In this document: positions 7,070 to 14,865 of the stretch, one piece after another | Layout of the letters: each line of letters begins with the position of its first letter | Position numbering within the stretch: the first letter of the stretch is position 1 | DNA from: an uncultured Collinsella sp. | Lineage (GTDB): Bacteria; Actinomycetota; Coriobacteriia; Coriobacteriales; Coriobacteriaceae | Assembly: GCA_934630855.1 (NCBI GenBank) | Contig: CAKTWW010000006.1 | Coordinates: 9,735-73,734 of the forward strand | Direction: 5' to 3' | Length of the DNA stretch: 64,000 nucleotides | The notes under the pieces: model-generated | What the model was told of the DNA's origin: nothing | The model's input: the letters and a program-made list of their open reading frames with translations, nothing else | Databases searched by the model: none | Translations under genes and position numbers: made by a program

Positions 7070-7960
7070 ATGGTGAAGTACAAGACGCCTGCCGCATTGG
7101 AGATGGCTGTTAGGAATGCCGCAAGGCAGTCGCCGATGGATACTAATCGGGCGATCGCTGGTTTCTACTTTCACCGTCTTTTGTGCCGCGTTTTTAAGGG
7201 AGACGACAGCCGCTTCGTACTCAAGGGTGGCCAAAGTGTCCTGGCGCGAACGCTCGATGCGCGTGTTACAAGAGATATTGACTTGGTCGCTCAAGAGGAG
7301 AGTCTCGAAGAAGCTATTGCCGATCTGGTGCAGGCGGCATCGATTGACCTAAACGATTTCGTTTCGTTTGTCTTTGATCGCGCGGAGCAAATTAAGGCAG
7401 AGGATGAGTATCGATGTGGTACGAAGGTGTGGTTTACTCCCTTTATGGGGGCCAAGAAGCTGCAACCAATTTCAATTGATTTGGTGGTTGATGAGGTGCG
7501 GGGACTTGAGCCTGAAATTCTTGCACCGGTCGATCGTTTGGATATCGAGGGGCTCCCGGTTTGCGACTATCGGGTATGTCGAGTGGAGAGCGCCCTTGCA
7601 GACAAATTGCTCGCAATGATAGAGCTGCATGACGGTCGAGCATCTTCGCGAATCAAGGACATCGTCGACATCTTGGTGTACGCGAAAACTTGCTCCGTAG
7701 ATGGGGCAACGCTTGCTGAGAGAGTTGAGAATGAAGCGTCTGCTCGCAAGATAGCAATGCCGAAAGAGTTCGTAGCGCCTCTTTGGTGGAAGCAAAATGG
7801 CTCTGCGCAGTACGCAAAGATGGCGAGGCAGGCGGGGGTGCTTGAGCTCGCGGGGAATATTGCCGGGGCGGAAGAGGTCGTCAATAGGTTATATGCGCCA
7901 TGCTTTGATCGTTCGATGAGTGTGTGCAAATGGAATCCTCAAACCATGAGATGGGAGTAG
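7070..7960 (+). CDS. AbiEii-type nucleotidyltransferase toxin
   Basis: A 296-residue protein. The polymerase-beta-like nucleotidyltransferase core is visible: FVLKGGQSVLAR (Gly53-Gly54) and TRDIDLV (Asp69, Asp71), followed by ISIDLVVDE with the third acidic site, then DKLLAMIELHDGR with the Lys and RIKDIVDI of the AbiEii/AbiGii family. Such toxins transfer nucleotides to targets such as tRNA acceptor ends and can cause abortive infection. A strong GGAGG precedes the ATG. It is cotranscribed with the AbiEi-like gene 15 bases upstream. Confidence 0.88.
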   Translation: MVKYKTPAALEMAVRNAARQSPMDTNRAIAGFYFHRLLCRVFKGDDSRFVLKGGQSVLARTLDARVTRDIDLVAQEESLEEAIADLVQAASIDLNDFVSFVFDRAEQIKAEDEYRCGTKVWFTPFMGAKKLQPISIDLVVDEVRGLEPEILAPVDRLDIEGLPVCDYRVCRVESALADKLLAMIELHDGRASSRIKDIVDILVYAKTCSVDGATLAERVENEASARKIAMPKEFVAPLWWKQNGSAQYAKMARQAGVLELAGNIAGAEEVVNRLYAPCFDRSMSVCKWNPQTMRWE

Positions 7961-7971
7961 CCCAGATAACT

Positions 7972-8007
7972 AAGCCGGCGGCGGGAGGTGGTCCTGCCGC
8001 CGGCTTG
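7972..8007. terminator. Hairpin between convergent genes
   Basis: AAGCCGGCGGC pairs with GCCGCCGGCTT around GGGAGGTGGTCCT. It lies between the AbiEii stop (plus) and the stop of the minus-strand pseudo-methylase gene, so it could end transcription from both sides. There is no long T run. Confidence 0.6.
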
Positions 8008-8029
8008 GGGCGTTTCTGCTGTATCTGTT

Positions 8030-9469
8030 TTACTCGCAGGCTTGGTCGATCACCTGAGTGACGGCCTTTTTTGCGGCTTCGAGGTTGCGCTGGGCTTGGG
8101 CGACAGCGGCCTCGGCTTGTTTCTTTGCCTTTACGACCTCGGCAAAGCGATTGATGGATTCGCTGTACTCGCGCGTGCGCGGGTCAAGCGCCGCCGGAAC
8201 TTCAATTTCGAACAGATCAGAAGGACGAATAGCGCGCATCCTGGCTGCTTCGGTTAATGCTTGAAGCAGCTGTGCCCCATGGCCTTCGGTAAGGTATCCA
8301 ACGATTATCTCCGAAAACACTACGCGTTCCTCTTCGGTCATTGTTTGGAATGACGGGCGAATGACGGTGGTGTTATGTGAAGCAACCAAGTGCTGCTTTG
8401 CGTCTGCGGCGCTGACGACGAGCAGGTTGGATGCGCCAGAGCGACCCAGCATGCGCGGCATGACGATATCGCCCGCGCGGAGTTCATAGCGATCGAGAAC
8501 GCTGGGGTCCACTTTTACGTATTTAGAGTCCGACCCATTTGCACTCTCTGCAGCATCTGCAGGCAGAAGATTACCGTCTTGAAAATCCTGAGATGAGATT
8601 CGGCGCACCTCGACTGCGTCAATGTCGTTTGATGTCGTGCTCTCGCGGGGCATGAATGGCGCTACTCGTGTAAAAGAGTCACCGAGTGTGGCGTTGTAGT
8701 TTCGGGTGATGGCGATGAGGCTGATTTTGCCTTTTGAGAGAGCGGCGTGGTGCTGGAGCAACTCTCGTGTTGCGAAAACGGACGTTTCGATAGGCGTCGA
8801 TCTGGGCGTGTTTGTATTAATGTGAGTCCAGTCGGGCGAGATGGTAAAAGAGACGTCTGAATAATACGATCTCTTAGCTACATATTGAAAACGCGGTCCG
8901 GATTCGATTACGCTGCGAAATGCCACGCTGCGATTTCCCGATGACATTATGAGAAGTGCGCCCGCCATATGGGGCGCGGGTTCGGAAAACGGTAAATAAA
9001 CGACGCTCTCGATGAGGCCTTCGCGTATCAAAATCGTGCGCGCTTGTTCGGCTCTATCGAGTAGATCGGCGGGAAGCACCACGGCTGCTCGAGTGCGGCC
9101 TGAAAGGGCGAGAGCATATAGGCACCAAATAAAAGGACCCCAGTCACAAAAATCGAGGTAGCCAGGTTCCAAATAATCGATGAACGCGGCGCAGTCTTTT
9201 TCGACATCGCGCTTGTTTGCACGATAGTAGTTTGACACATCGATAAACACTGGAGCGAGTTCGCCGTCACTTGTATCCTGCTTGCCGGGTTCAAGCTCAC
9301 AAATATCGGGCTCGCCGTTACCGTTTAGGGCAAAGCACTTAGCGAGATCTTCGGCATCCACGGCGCCAGGCAGGCGGACGGTGAGCAGGCGGCTGCCGTG
9401 CTCCAGGTTAAGCGCGCGCGAGAGGGCAGCGGCAGTGAGGCGTGGCAATGATGATGTGGTTTCACGCAT
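8030..9469 (-). CDS. Dead N6-methylase/specificity-like fusion protein, copy 1
   Basis: A 479-residue protein of two parts. Residues about 108-180 (RTRAAVVLPADLLDRAEQAR, then GLIESVVYLPF) match the region after the catalytic motif in type I HsdM methylases. The AdoMet motif FxGxG and the NPPY/F motif are absent, so methylation is not expected. Residues about 285-445 look like an HsdS target-recognition domain (VEVRRISSQDFQDGNLLP, LRAGDIVMPRMLGRSG), and the C terminus is a coiled coil (about 440-479) like the HsdS conserved helices. It diverges from the coupling-ATPase/ClpP gene set. A similar protein lies at 25219-26862. A DNA-binding or adaptor role is inference. Confidence 0.7.
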   Translation of the reverse strand: MRETTSSLPRLTAAALSRALNLEHGSRLLTVRLPGAVDAEDLAKCFALNGNGEPDICELEPGKQDTSDGELAPVFIDVSNYYRANKRDVEKDCAAFIDYLEPGYLDFCDWGPFIWCLYALALSGRTRAAVVLPADLLDRAEQARTILIREGLIESVVYLPFSEPAPHMAGALLIMSSGNRSVAFRSVIESGPRFQYVAKRSYYSDVSFTISPDWTHINTNTPRSTPIETSVFATRELLQHHAALSKGKISLIAITRNYNATLGDSFTRVAPFMPRESTTSNDIDAVEVRRISSQDFQDGNLLPADAAESANGSDSKYVKVDPSVLDRYELRAGDIVMPRMLGRSGASNLLVVSAADAKQHLVASHNTTVIRPSFQTMTEEERVVFSEIIVGYLTEGHGAQLLQALTEAARMRAIRPSDLFEIEVPAALDPRTREYSESINRFAEVVKAKKQAEAAVAQAQRNLEAAKKAVTQVIDQACE

Positions 9470-9755
9470 GTATAAAGCCCTTTCTTCTTGGTGAATATAA
9501 CTTTAGCAGATAATTTTAAAAATTTCTAATGCTGAGAACAGCAAAGCGTGTTATCCTTGCCTCAATCAAAAACCAACTCAATAGCAAAGGCTTGCTGCCA
9601 CTTGTAATGTAATCGCACGACGAAAGTGGCAATTATGCAGCAACGCCCACCACCTAGGCGTAGAGCAAAGTCTACGACACCAACCCAGATTCAGATAATT
9701 CTAAGACCAAGAACATACTCCTTACAAGCACCTACTACAGAAAGGAAGGTCGTTC

Positions 9756-10673
9756 GTGAAAAGCAAAGACGACATCTACAGGGCATTCCTCAATGCAATC
9801 GACGAGGATCTTCGCAGCATGTGCGAAATGAACGGGAAGACAGAGCGGCCGCTTCCGTGTCCGTACTGCGGCGAGAAGAACGTTGAGCGCCTAGCCAAGA
9901 CGCTCGTTGACGTGCTGGAAAAGTGCTCGTCCGATATTCCCGGGATGGTGCCCGAACAGCATCGAGACGACGTACACGAGGCCCGCGAACTTTTGACTGC
10001 CGCGACACTCGCTTTGCTGCCGCTGTATTTCCCCCCTCGCGATAGTCGCATGGAAAGCGTGGCGACTGTGGTGAGCATGTTTGGACACGGGCACTCTGCG
10101 AGTTTCAAATCGGCTGGCGTTCTCTTATTTGAGGAAGTTACGACAGGGATGAAGTACAGCACCAAGAAGCATGCCTATGTCCCGTCTATCTTCGTGCGCC
10201 ATATCGACGGCAGAAAGCCATACGACCGGCTGCACCGCGATGGTTCGCGTGGCTTTACGGCGGACGAAGACGATGCCGTCATGTTTTATAAGCGCTACCT
10301 CAAGGTGCAGCGACGCGTGTTCGATGCGAGCCCACGTTTCAGCTTTGAGCTATGCGTCAAGCGCCCGTTTGAGGCAATTTCGGACGAACGACACACTTTT
10401 TATTGCATGGAGGAAAAGATGGAAATCAATTTGGCAACTAAGGTGCGGGAACTCCAGGACCGCTATACCCTCAACCGCGCTCGGGCTAAAGAGTATGACT
10501 TGCTCGATAAGCTGATGATTAATGCGCTGCTTGCGTATTTGCGTGATGAAACGGTCTCGGTCGCGGCACGCGAGAGCTATTTGTCGCAGACCGAGCGTCT
10601 GATCGACGGCGCGGTCAAATTTCCGCATATGACGAGCCCCAATGAGGACGCCGACGTCGACCGTATTTCCTAG
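9756..10673 (+). CDS. Zn-knuckle protein resembling a VirD4 all-alpha domain
   Basis: A 305-residue soluble protein, GTG start behind AAAGGAAGG. It has one CPYC pair at residues 35-38 but no clear second pair. Residues about 70-200 (DVHEARELLTAATLALLPLY, ESVATVVSMFG, then DDAVMFYKRYLKVQ) share spacing and character with the all-alpha domain of VirD4/TraG coupling proteins, although no P-loop is present. The next gene, 38 bases on, encodes a VirD4-like ATPase, so the two products may form a complex. The family was not recognised; the coupling-domain resemblance is pattern-level only. Confidence 0.6.
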   Translation: MKSKDDIYRAFLNAIDEDLRSMCEMNGKTERPLPCPYCGEKNVERLAKTLVDVLEKCSSDIPGMVPEQHRDDVHEARELLTAATLALLPLYFPPRDSRMESVATVVSMFGHGHSASFKSAGVLLFEEVTTGMKYSTKKHAYVPSIFVRHIDGRKPYDRLHRDGSRGFTADEDDAVMFYKRYLKVQRRVFDASPRFSFELCVKRPFEAISDERHTFYCMEEKMEINLATKVRELQDRYTLNRARAKEYDLLDKLMINALLAYLRDETVSVAARESYLSQTERLIDGAVKFPHMTSPNEDADVDRIS

Positions 10674-10711
10674 CAGCCAGCCGGATCTTCCGACAAGAAA
10701 GGGGCCATGCC

Positions 10712-12196
10712 ATGTCAGTTATCAAGATGTTCGGCTACGAGGCCGCGCAGCAAACGGAGTATCAGACCAAGAAGTGGGCGACCAGGGAGGAGATGCAGGC
10801 GCTGTCATCCGGCGACGAGCAGCGCGATGTGATCTTGGCACAAGGTGCCACAGTGGCTTTCTACGAGGACGACAAGCATTGGGAGACAAGCGTGTCCAAC
10901 AATGTTTTTGCCTTTGGAGGCACCGGCAGCGGCAAAACGGCGAGTTTTATTTTGCCCAACCTGCTCAATCACCATGAGTGCTGCTATGTGGTCACAGACA
11001 CCAAGGGTGAGCTGCTGCGCCGTACGGGGAAGGGCTTTGAAGACGACGGCTACGAGGTAACGGTTCTCGATACTGTTAATCCCGAGCAGTCGGCCGGATA
11101 CGACCCTCTGCGCTACGTGATGGATGTCGAGGATATCCCCACCACAGTGGCGGCAATTATGGAGGGGGTCGATCCTGACCGTCGTAGCTTTAGGTATGAT
11201 CCGTTTTGGGATAACGCAAACGATCTGCTGCTTCGAGCAATTGTTGGAATCCTGTATCTCCTGGAGTGCCTTGCCGGCACCCTTGCGCCGGGCGAGGACC
11301 CCAATGCTCCACGCCGCTACCTTAAGATGAACAACGTCTTTAAGCTGGCCGCGCTCATCAAAGTCACGGGAGATGGCGAGGGACGATTCCCGTTGGACTA
11401 CCTTGTGGAGGAAGTGGAGTCCAAGGAGTTCCTCGATAAGTATGGGGCGGTGAACGCGGACCTGTACGGCGTTGAGCAGTATCGCGATTTTCGTGGGGCA
11501 GCCGATAGGACGCTTAAGAGCATCCTGATCACGCTCAATGCAACTATCTCGCGGCTTAAGACGCCCCAACTCATGCGCGTTTTTGAGCATGACGAGATGC
11601 GGCTTGATCGTATTGACGAGGGCAAGCGCGTGATCGATCTTAAGGTGAGCGACAACGACTCGGCCAATGCATGGCTTGCGAACGTTGCACTTAAACAGCT
11701 GTTTAACCTGGCTCAGCGTCGCGCCGATGCCAGCCCCAGCGGACATTTGCAGCGTCGCGTGCAGTTTGTGCTCGATGAGTTTCCCAATGTGGGACGCATC
11801 CCCGATTTTGAGCGCAGTATTGCGACCGTGCGCAGTCGCGGCATTAGCTTTTTGATGTGCGCGCAATCGCTGAGCCAGCTCGACGGCGTGTACGGCAGCT
11901 CCACGGCGCTTACCATCCTCGATAACTGCGATAGCTTGGTCTATATGGGTGGCGGCAGCAATATCGCGACGCAGAACTACATAAGCGAACTGTGTGGCGA
12001 GTCGATTTTGGGCACCAATTACGTGGGTGCCGAGCGCACTGCCGTAGATGTGCGCGGTTACGTGATGACCCCGGGCGAGGTTGGGCTTATGCCTCGCACC
12101 GATTGCCTGGTCAAGGTGACCGGCATGCGTCCCTTCCGCGCCAAGAAGTACTTTTGCGACGGCCATCCCAATGCGGCCAAGTGGCTGAGGGATTAG
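10712..12196 (+). CDS. Soluble VirD4/TraG-like coupling ATPase
   Basis: A 494-residue ATPase of the type IV coupling-protein family. Walker A is GGTGSGKT (residues 69-76), Walker B is VQFVLDEFPNVG (Asp355-Glu356), and the family motifs VVTDTKGELLRRTG, DPFWDNANDLLLRAI and SFLMCAQSLSQL are present. Coupling proteins normally carry N-terminal membrane helices and feed DNA or protein into a type IV secretion channel. Here the membrane helices are missing, and no VirB4, VirB6 or relaxase gene is in the window. It follows the Zn-knuckle gene by 38 bases and precedes the ClpP-like gene, so it may move or remodel a substrate within the cell. Confidence 0.85.
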   Translation: MSVIKMFGYEAAQQTEYQTKKWATREEMQALSSGDEQRDVILAQGATVAFYEDDKHWETSVSNNVFAFGGTGSGKTASFILPNLLNHHECCYVVTDTKGELLRRTGKGFEDDGYEVTVLDTVNPEQSAGYDPLRYVMDVEDIPTTVAAIMEGVDPDRRSFRYDPFWDNANDLLLRAIVGILYLLECLAGTLAPGEDPNAPRRYLKMNNVFKLAALIKVTGDGEGRFPLDYLVEEVESKEFLDKYGAVNADLYGVEQYRDFRGAADRTLKSILITLNATISRLKTPQLMRVFEHDEMRLDRIDEGKRVIDLKVSDNDSANAWLANVALKQLFNLAQRRADASPSGHLQRRVQFVLDEFPNVGRIPDFERSIATVRSRGISFLMCAQSLSQLDGVYGSSTALTILDNCDSLVYMGGGSNIATQNYISELCGESILGTNYVGAERTAVDVRGYVMTPGEVGLMPRTDCLVKVTGMRPFRAKKYFCDGHPNAAKWLRD

Positions 12197-12231
12197 CCCT
12201 TGCAGCTTCGCGTATTCTGACCTGTATTTTG

Positions 12232-12266
12232 GCCGCACGGCCTCTGTTTGCCATGAGCCGTGCGGT
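12232..12266 (+). terminator. Hairpin between coupling-ATPase and ClpP-like genes
   Basis: GCCGCACGGC (12232-12241) pairs with GCCGTGCGGT (12257-12266) in the 109-bp gap between the two genes. There is no T run, so it may be a processing or attenuation hairpin rather than a full terminator. Confidence 0.4.
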
Positions 12267-12305
12267 CAGCTCCCCTTATCGATCCCATATAGAAAGGAAT
12301 TAACC

Positions 12306-12908
12306 ATGCCCATTATGTACCGTGAGCCCAGCATCATCAAGAAGTCCAAGGACGGCCGCGTTGCCGCCGTCGACATGGCAAGCGAGCTGCTCAACAGCCG
12401 TGTGCTGCTGTTGGAGGGCGAGGTCAACGATGTGACCTGCAACGGCCTCATTAAGTCCATGCTGGTGCTGGAGCACCAAAGCGCGACCGAGCCCATCACC
12501 CTCATCATCAACAGCCCGGGCGGCAGCGTTACGGCGGGGCTGGCGCTCATCGACACCATGCAGTCGCTCGACTGCCCCGTGACCACAGTGGGCGAGGGCG
12601 TCGTGGCCTCGATGGCCGCGGTGATCCTGGCCTGCGGCGACCGCCGCCAGGTGTACCGCCACACGCAGGTGCTCATCCACCAACTGATGGGCGGCACGGG
12701 TATGGCGCAGCAGACCGATATCGAGATTGCGGCGCGGCACACGGCAGCCATGCGCGCCGAGCTGGATGAGCTGCTGGCCGAGAACGGCAACCTGAGCGCC
12801 CAGGAGTTCCACGAGCTCACCGAGCGCGACTGCTGGTGCAACGCCAAACGAGCTTTGGAGCTGGGCCTAGTGGACGAGGTGATTGCGCCTAGCAAGAAGG
12901 CGCTCTAG
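12306..12908 (+). CDS. ClpP-like serine peptidase with intact triad
   Basis: A 200-residue ClpP-family protein. NSPGGSVTAGLALIDTM forms the oxyanion region, GVVASMAAV carries the nucleophile Ser102, VLIHQLMGG carries His125 and LTERDCWCNA carries Asp175, so the triad is complete and spaced as in E. coli ClpP (97/122/171). ClpP forms barrel-shaped peptidase rings that degrade proteins fed by ClpX/ClpA-type ATPases. The gene is not beside a housekeeping clpX or tig; it follows a coupling ATPase. A ClpX-like ATPase with a docking-type loop lies 15 kb away in the same island and is a candidate partner. Confidence 0.9.
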   Translation: MPIMYREPSIIKKSKDGRVAAVDMASELLNSRVLLLEGEVNDVTCNGLIKSMLVLEHQSATEPITLIINSPGGSVTAGLALIDTMQSLDCPVTTVGEGVVASMAAVILACGDRRQVYRHTQVLIHQLMGGTGMAQQTDIEIAARHTAAMRAELDELLAENGNLSAQEFHELTERDCWCNAKRALELGLVDEVIAPSKKAL

Positions 12909-12982
12909 CGGGGCGCATGCCTTACAAGTACGTTGAGCAGGGCGAACAGGTGCGTAAATTCACAGCCAGAAAGAGGTTGAAC

Positions 12983-13306
12983 ATGAGCAGGATTTGGGAT
13001 GTCGACGGTATTGAGTGGGAAGACCTGCCTACCGTGAGCGACTTGCTGTGCGCGGCGGACACAAAGTTCCTGGCGCGCGAGATCGCCCTGCGATACGGCG
13101 GCAAGTCGGACGCCCGCGACTATGGCGATAGCGAGCGCAGCCTAAAGCGCGCCCGCCGCAAGGTCAAAAAGCTGCGGAAGATCGACCCCGAGCCCAGCGA
13201 CAAGATTGTCCTGCTGCCCAAGCATGCCATCAATCGTCGCGATGTGGGCCACGGCTTTGGCCATTACGACGTAGAGCCGTGCGCCTTTACGCGCGGTGGC
13301 GCGTAA
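12983..13306 (+). CDS. Small basic hypothetical protein
   Basis: A 107-residue protein opening MSRIWDVDGIEWEDLPTVSD with a lysine/arginine-rich middle (RSLKRARRKVKKLRKIDP, about residues 53-70) and a His/Gly stretch near the end. The start at 12983 is chosen for AAAGAGG seven bases upstream; an in-frame ATG at 12917 has no ribosome site. It follows the ClpP-like gene in the same direction and may be in its operon. No family was recognised. The basic patch could bind nucleic acid. Confidence 0.55.
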   Translation: MSRIWDVDGIEWEDLPTVSDLLCAADTKFLAREIALRYGGKSDARDYGDSERSLKRARRKVKKLRKIDPEPSDKIVLLPKHAINRRDVGHGFGHYDVEPCAFTRGGA

Positions 13307-13333
13307 AGGCCGGGAGAGGACGCGTGTACCGAA

Positions 13334-13780
13334 GTGTATCCGTGGGAATTGTTCCTGCTGAACGAGGAGCCTGCAAGCGTCATTCTGGGCTGCCGGGTAT
13401 GGCTTGGCGGCGAATGGGACCTGTGCGAACGCTATCGTTTTTTGGCCGTGGTGTGCTCCAGCGTGCTGAATCGTATCCGCGAGCAAAAGGAGCTACGCAA
13501 GTGCCTCGAGGAGGGCGACGCAGCCTGCGATATGGACGAGGGCGAGGTGATCGAAGACGTTCGCCGCGACGTGCTGTATCCCGAGGAAGTAATCAACGCA
13601 AAGCTCGGCGGCTATTGGGATACGAGCTTGGGCCTCGATCTGCCCTGGAAGGACGAGCACTTCGAGACCTGCGTGCGGATCGACAGGGCTATCGATGACC
13701 TGTTTGTCGAGGAAACGAAGCGCAATGCTGCGGAGCTCGGGAGGAAGCTCAGGCGGGGGTATGAGAAGCGCGAGGAGTAA
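13334..13780 (+). CDS. Hypothetical acidic protein
   Basis: A 148-residue protein with a GTG start; GGAGAGG lies about 13 bases upstream, so the exact start is uncertain. It is rich in Glu, Arg and Trp (VWLGGEWDLCERYRFLAVVC) and predicted largely helical, with no membrane segment. It lies 27 bases after the small basic protein and is probably cotranscribed with it and the ClpP-like gene. No domain was recognised. Confidence 0.55.
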   Translation: MYPWELFLLNEEPASVILGCRVWLGGEWDLCERYRFLAVVCSSVLNRIREQKELRKCLEEGDAACDMDEGEVIEDVRRDVLYPEEVINAKLGGYWDTSLGLDLPWKDEHFETCVRIDRAIDDLFVEETKRNAAELGRKLRRGYEKREE

Positions 13781-13902
13781 TTGGGCGAGGATTTAGTGAG
13801 CGGGATGTCCGCGCGAATGGATGTCGACAAGCCGCTGAAAACTGTCCGGACGAAATGATAGAACGGTAGCGTAAATGGAATTAGTGCTTTAAGGAGCTAA
13901 CA

Positions 13903-14358
13903 ATGGGAATCGCCTATAAGGAACTATTTCGTAAAAAAGACCGGGTCTATGGTTTTGGTCCTACTGGCTTCTTTATTAAGAGATTTAAAAAGAGCGACTA
14001 CAGTGAGGCTGAATTACTCGATTTAATTTCAGGAATGGACTTTTCTCTTGGTGAGGCCGGCGAGGACATTAGCCTGGAAAAGAAATGCAAGATAGTTGAA
14101 CGGTCGGTTACCGAGACGCATTATACGAGCTGGGCTCTTAACCTAATCGGTATGATTATCTCTCTTGCAGTCGGAGCGTATTTGTCTACGTTGCCGGTCG
14201 AGATCGCGGTGGCTCTTCTGGCCGCATTTCTGGTTATCCTGGGAGTATACGCGTGGTTTCGATTTTGCTTTGAGCGTGATAGAACCGTGCTGCTGTGTGC
14301 ATTGAACCATATAACGACGCTTCAACCAGAGCTTCATAAGATCGAAGGTAGGGGTTAA
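13903..14358 (+). CDS. Small two-helix membrane protein
   Basis: A 151-residue protein behind a good AAGGAG. Two adjacent hydrophobic helices (about 77-95 and 99-117: LNLIGMIISLAVGAYLS, IAVALLAAFLVILGVYAWF) form a hairpin in the membrane, with a basic N-terminal cytoplasmic domain. Base composition is more AT-rich than the genes before it, a sign of separate origin. It is the last plus-strand gene before the restriction-modification block. Function unknown. Confidence 0.65.
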   Translation: MGIAYKELFRKKDRVYGFGPTGFFIKRFKKSDYSEAELLDLISGMDFSLGEAGEDISLEKKCKIVERSVTETHYTSWALNLIGMIISLAVGAYLSTLPVEIAVALLAAFLVILGVYAWFRFCFERDRTVLLCALNHITTLQPELHKIEGRG

Positions 14359-14499
14359 GGGATGCGCATTGCTGCCCTAAAACATGGGGTAGTGAGTATT
14401 TGCTCGTTGAGCACTGCTGAATATTGCGAAACGGCTCTGCCGATATTGCGCTTGGGCACCGGGACCGACACCGGCCCCGGTGCTATTTGTGCTACCGGC

Positions 14500-14631
14500 C
14501 TATCCGCGGCGCTGCCGCATGTTGGTCTCGCCCATGTCAACCCAGATCGCGTTGCGAACGATCCTGCCCATGATTGCGTCGGCATGAATCTTGCCGCCGA
14601 GCCTCTTCTCGAGTTTTGTGATGTCGGCCAT
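14500..14631 (-). CDS. Tiny ORF downstream of the RHH gene
   Basis: A 43-codon frame (MADITKLEKRLGGKIHADAI and on) starting one base after the stop of the RHH gene, which suggests translational coupling. It has no recognised domain and could be a remnant of a toxin partner or a genuine micropeptide. Confidence 0.35.
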   Translation of the reverse strand: MADITKLEKRLGGKIHADAIMGRIVRNAIWVDMGETNMRQRRG

Positions 14632-14632
14632 G

Positions 14633-14842
14633 TTAGCCCTTCTCGATTTTCGAAAGCTTGTCAATCATGCATTTGCGAATCAACGTGCTGAAGCTCATAC
14701 CATGGAGTTCCGCGACCTCTTTGGCGCTGTCTCGAAGATTCTTCGGGATACGGATGGTGATGGCAGTCATTTCGCCATCTACCAGGTACTGCTGAATATC
14801 GGTCACATCGGCTCCGCTCTTAATCAGTTCCTTGTAGCCCAT
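14633..14842 (-). CDS. Ribbon-helix-helix (CopG/Arc-type) protein
   Basis: A 69-residue protein with a C-terminal ribbon-helix-helix pattern: TAITIRIPKNLRDSAKEVAE then LHGMSFSTLIRKCMID, where the first strand would contact DNA as a dimer. An AAGGAAGG ribosome site precedes the start. Such proteins are typical antitoxins or small repressors. It lies just downstream of the methyltransferase gene in the same direction and may control its neighbours. No clear toxin partner is present, only a 43-codon frame. Confidence 0.7.
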   Translation of the reverse strand: MGYKELIKSGADVTDIQQYLVDGEMTAITIRIPKNLRDSAKEVAELHGMSFSTLIRKCMIDKLSKIEKG

Positions 14843-14865
14843 CGTAGACGACCTTCCTTACAAGG

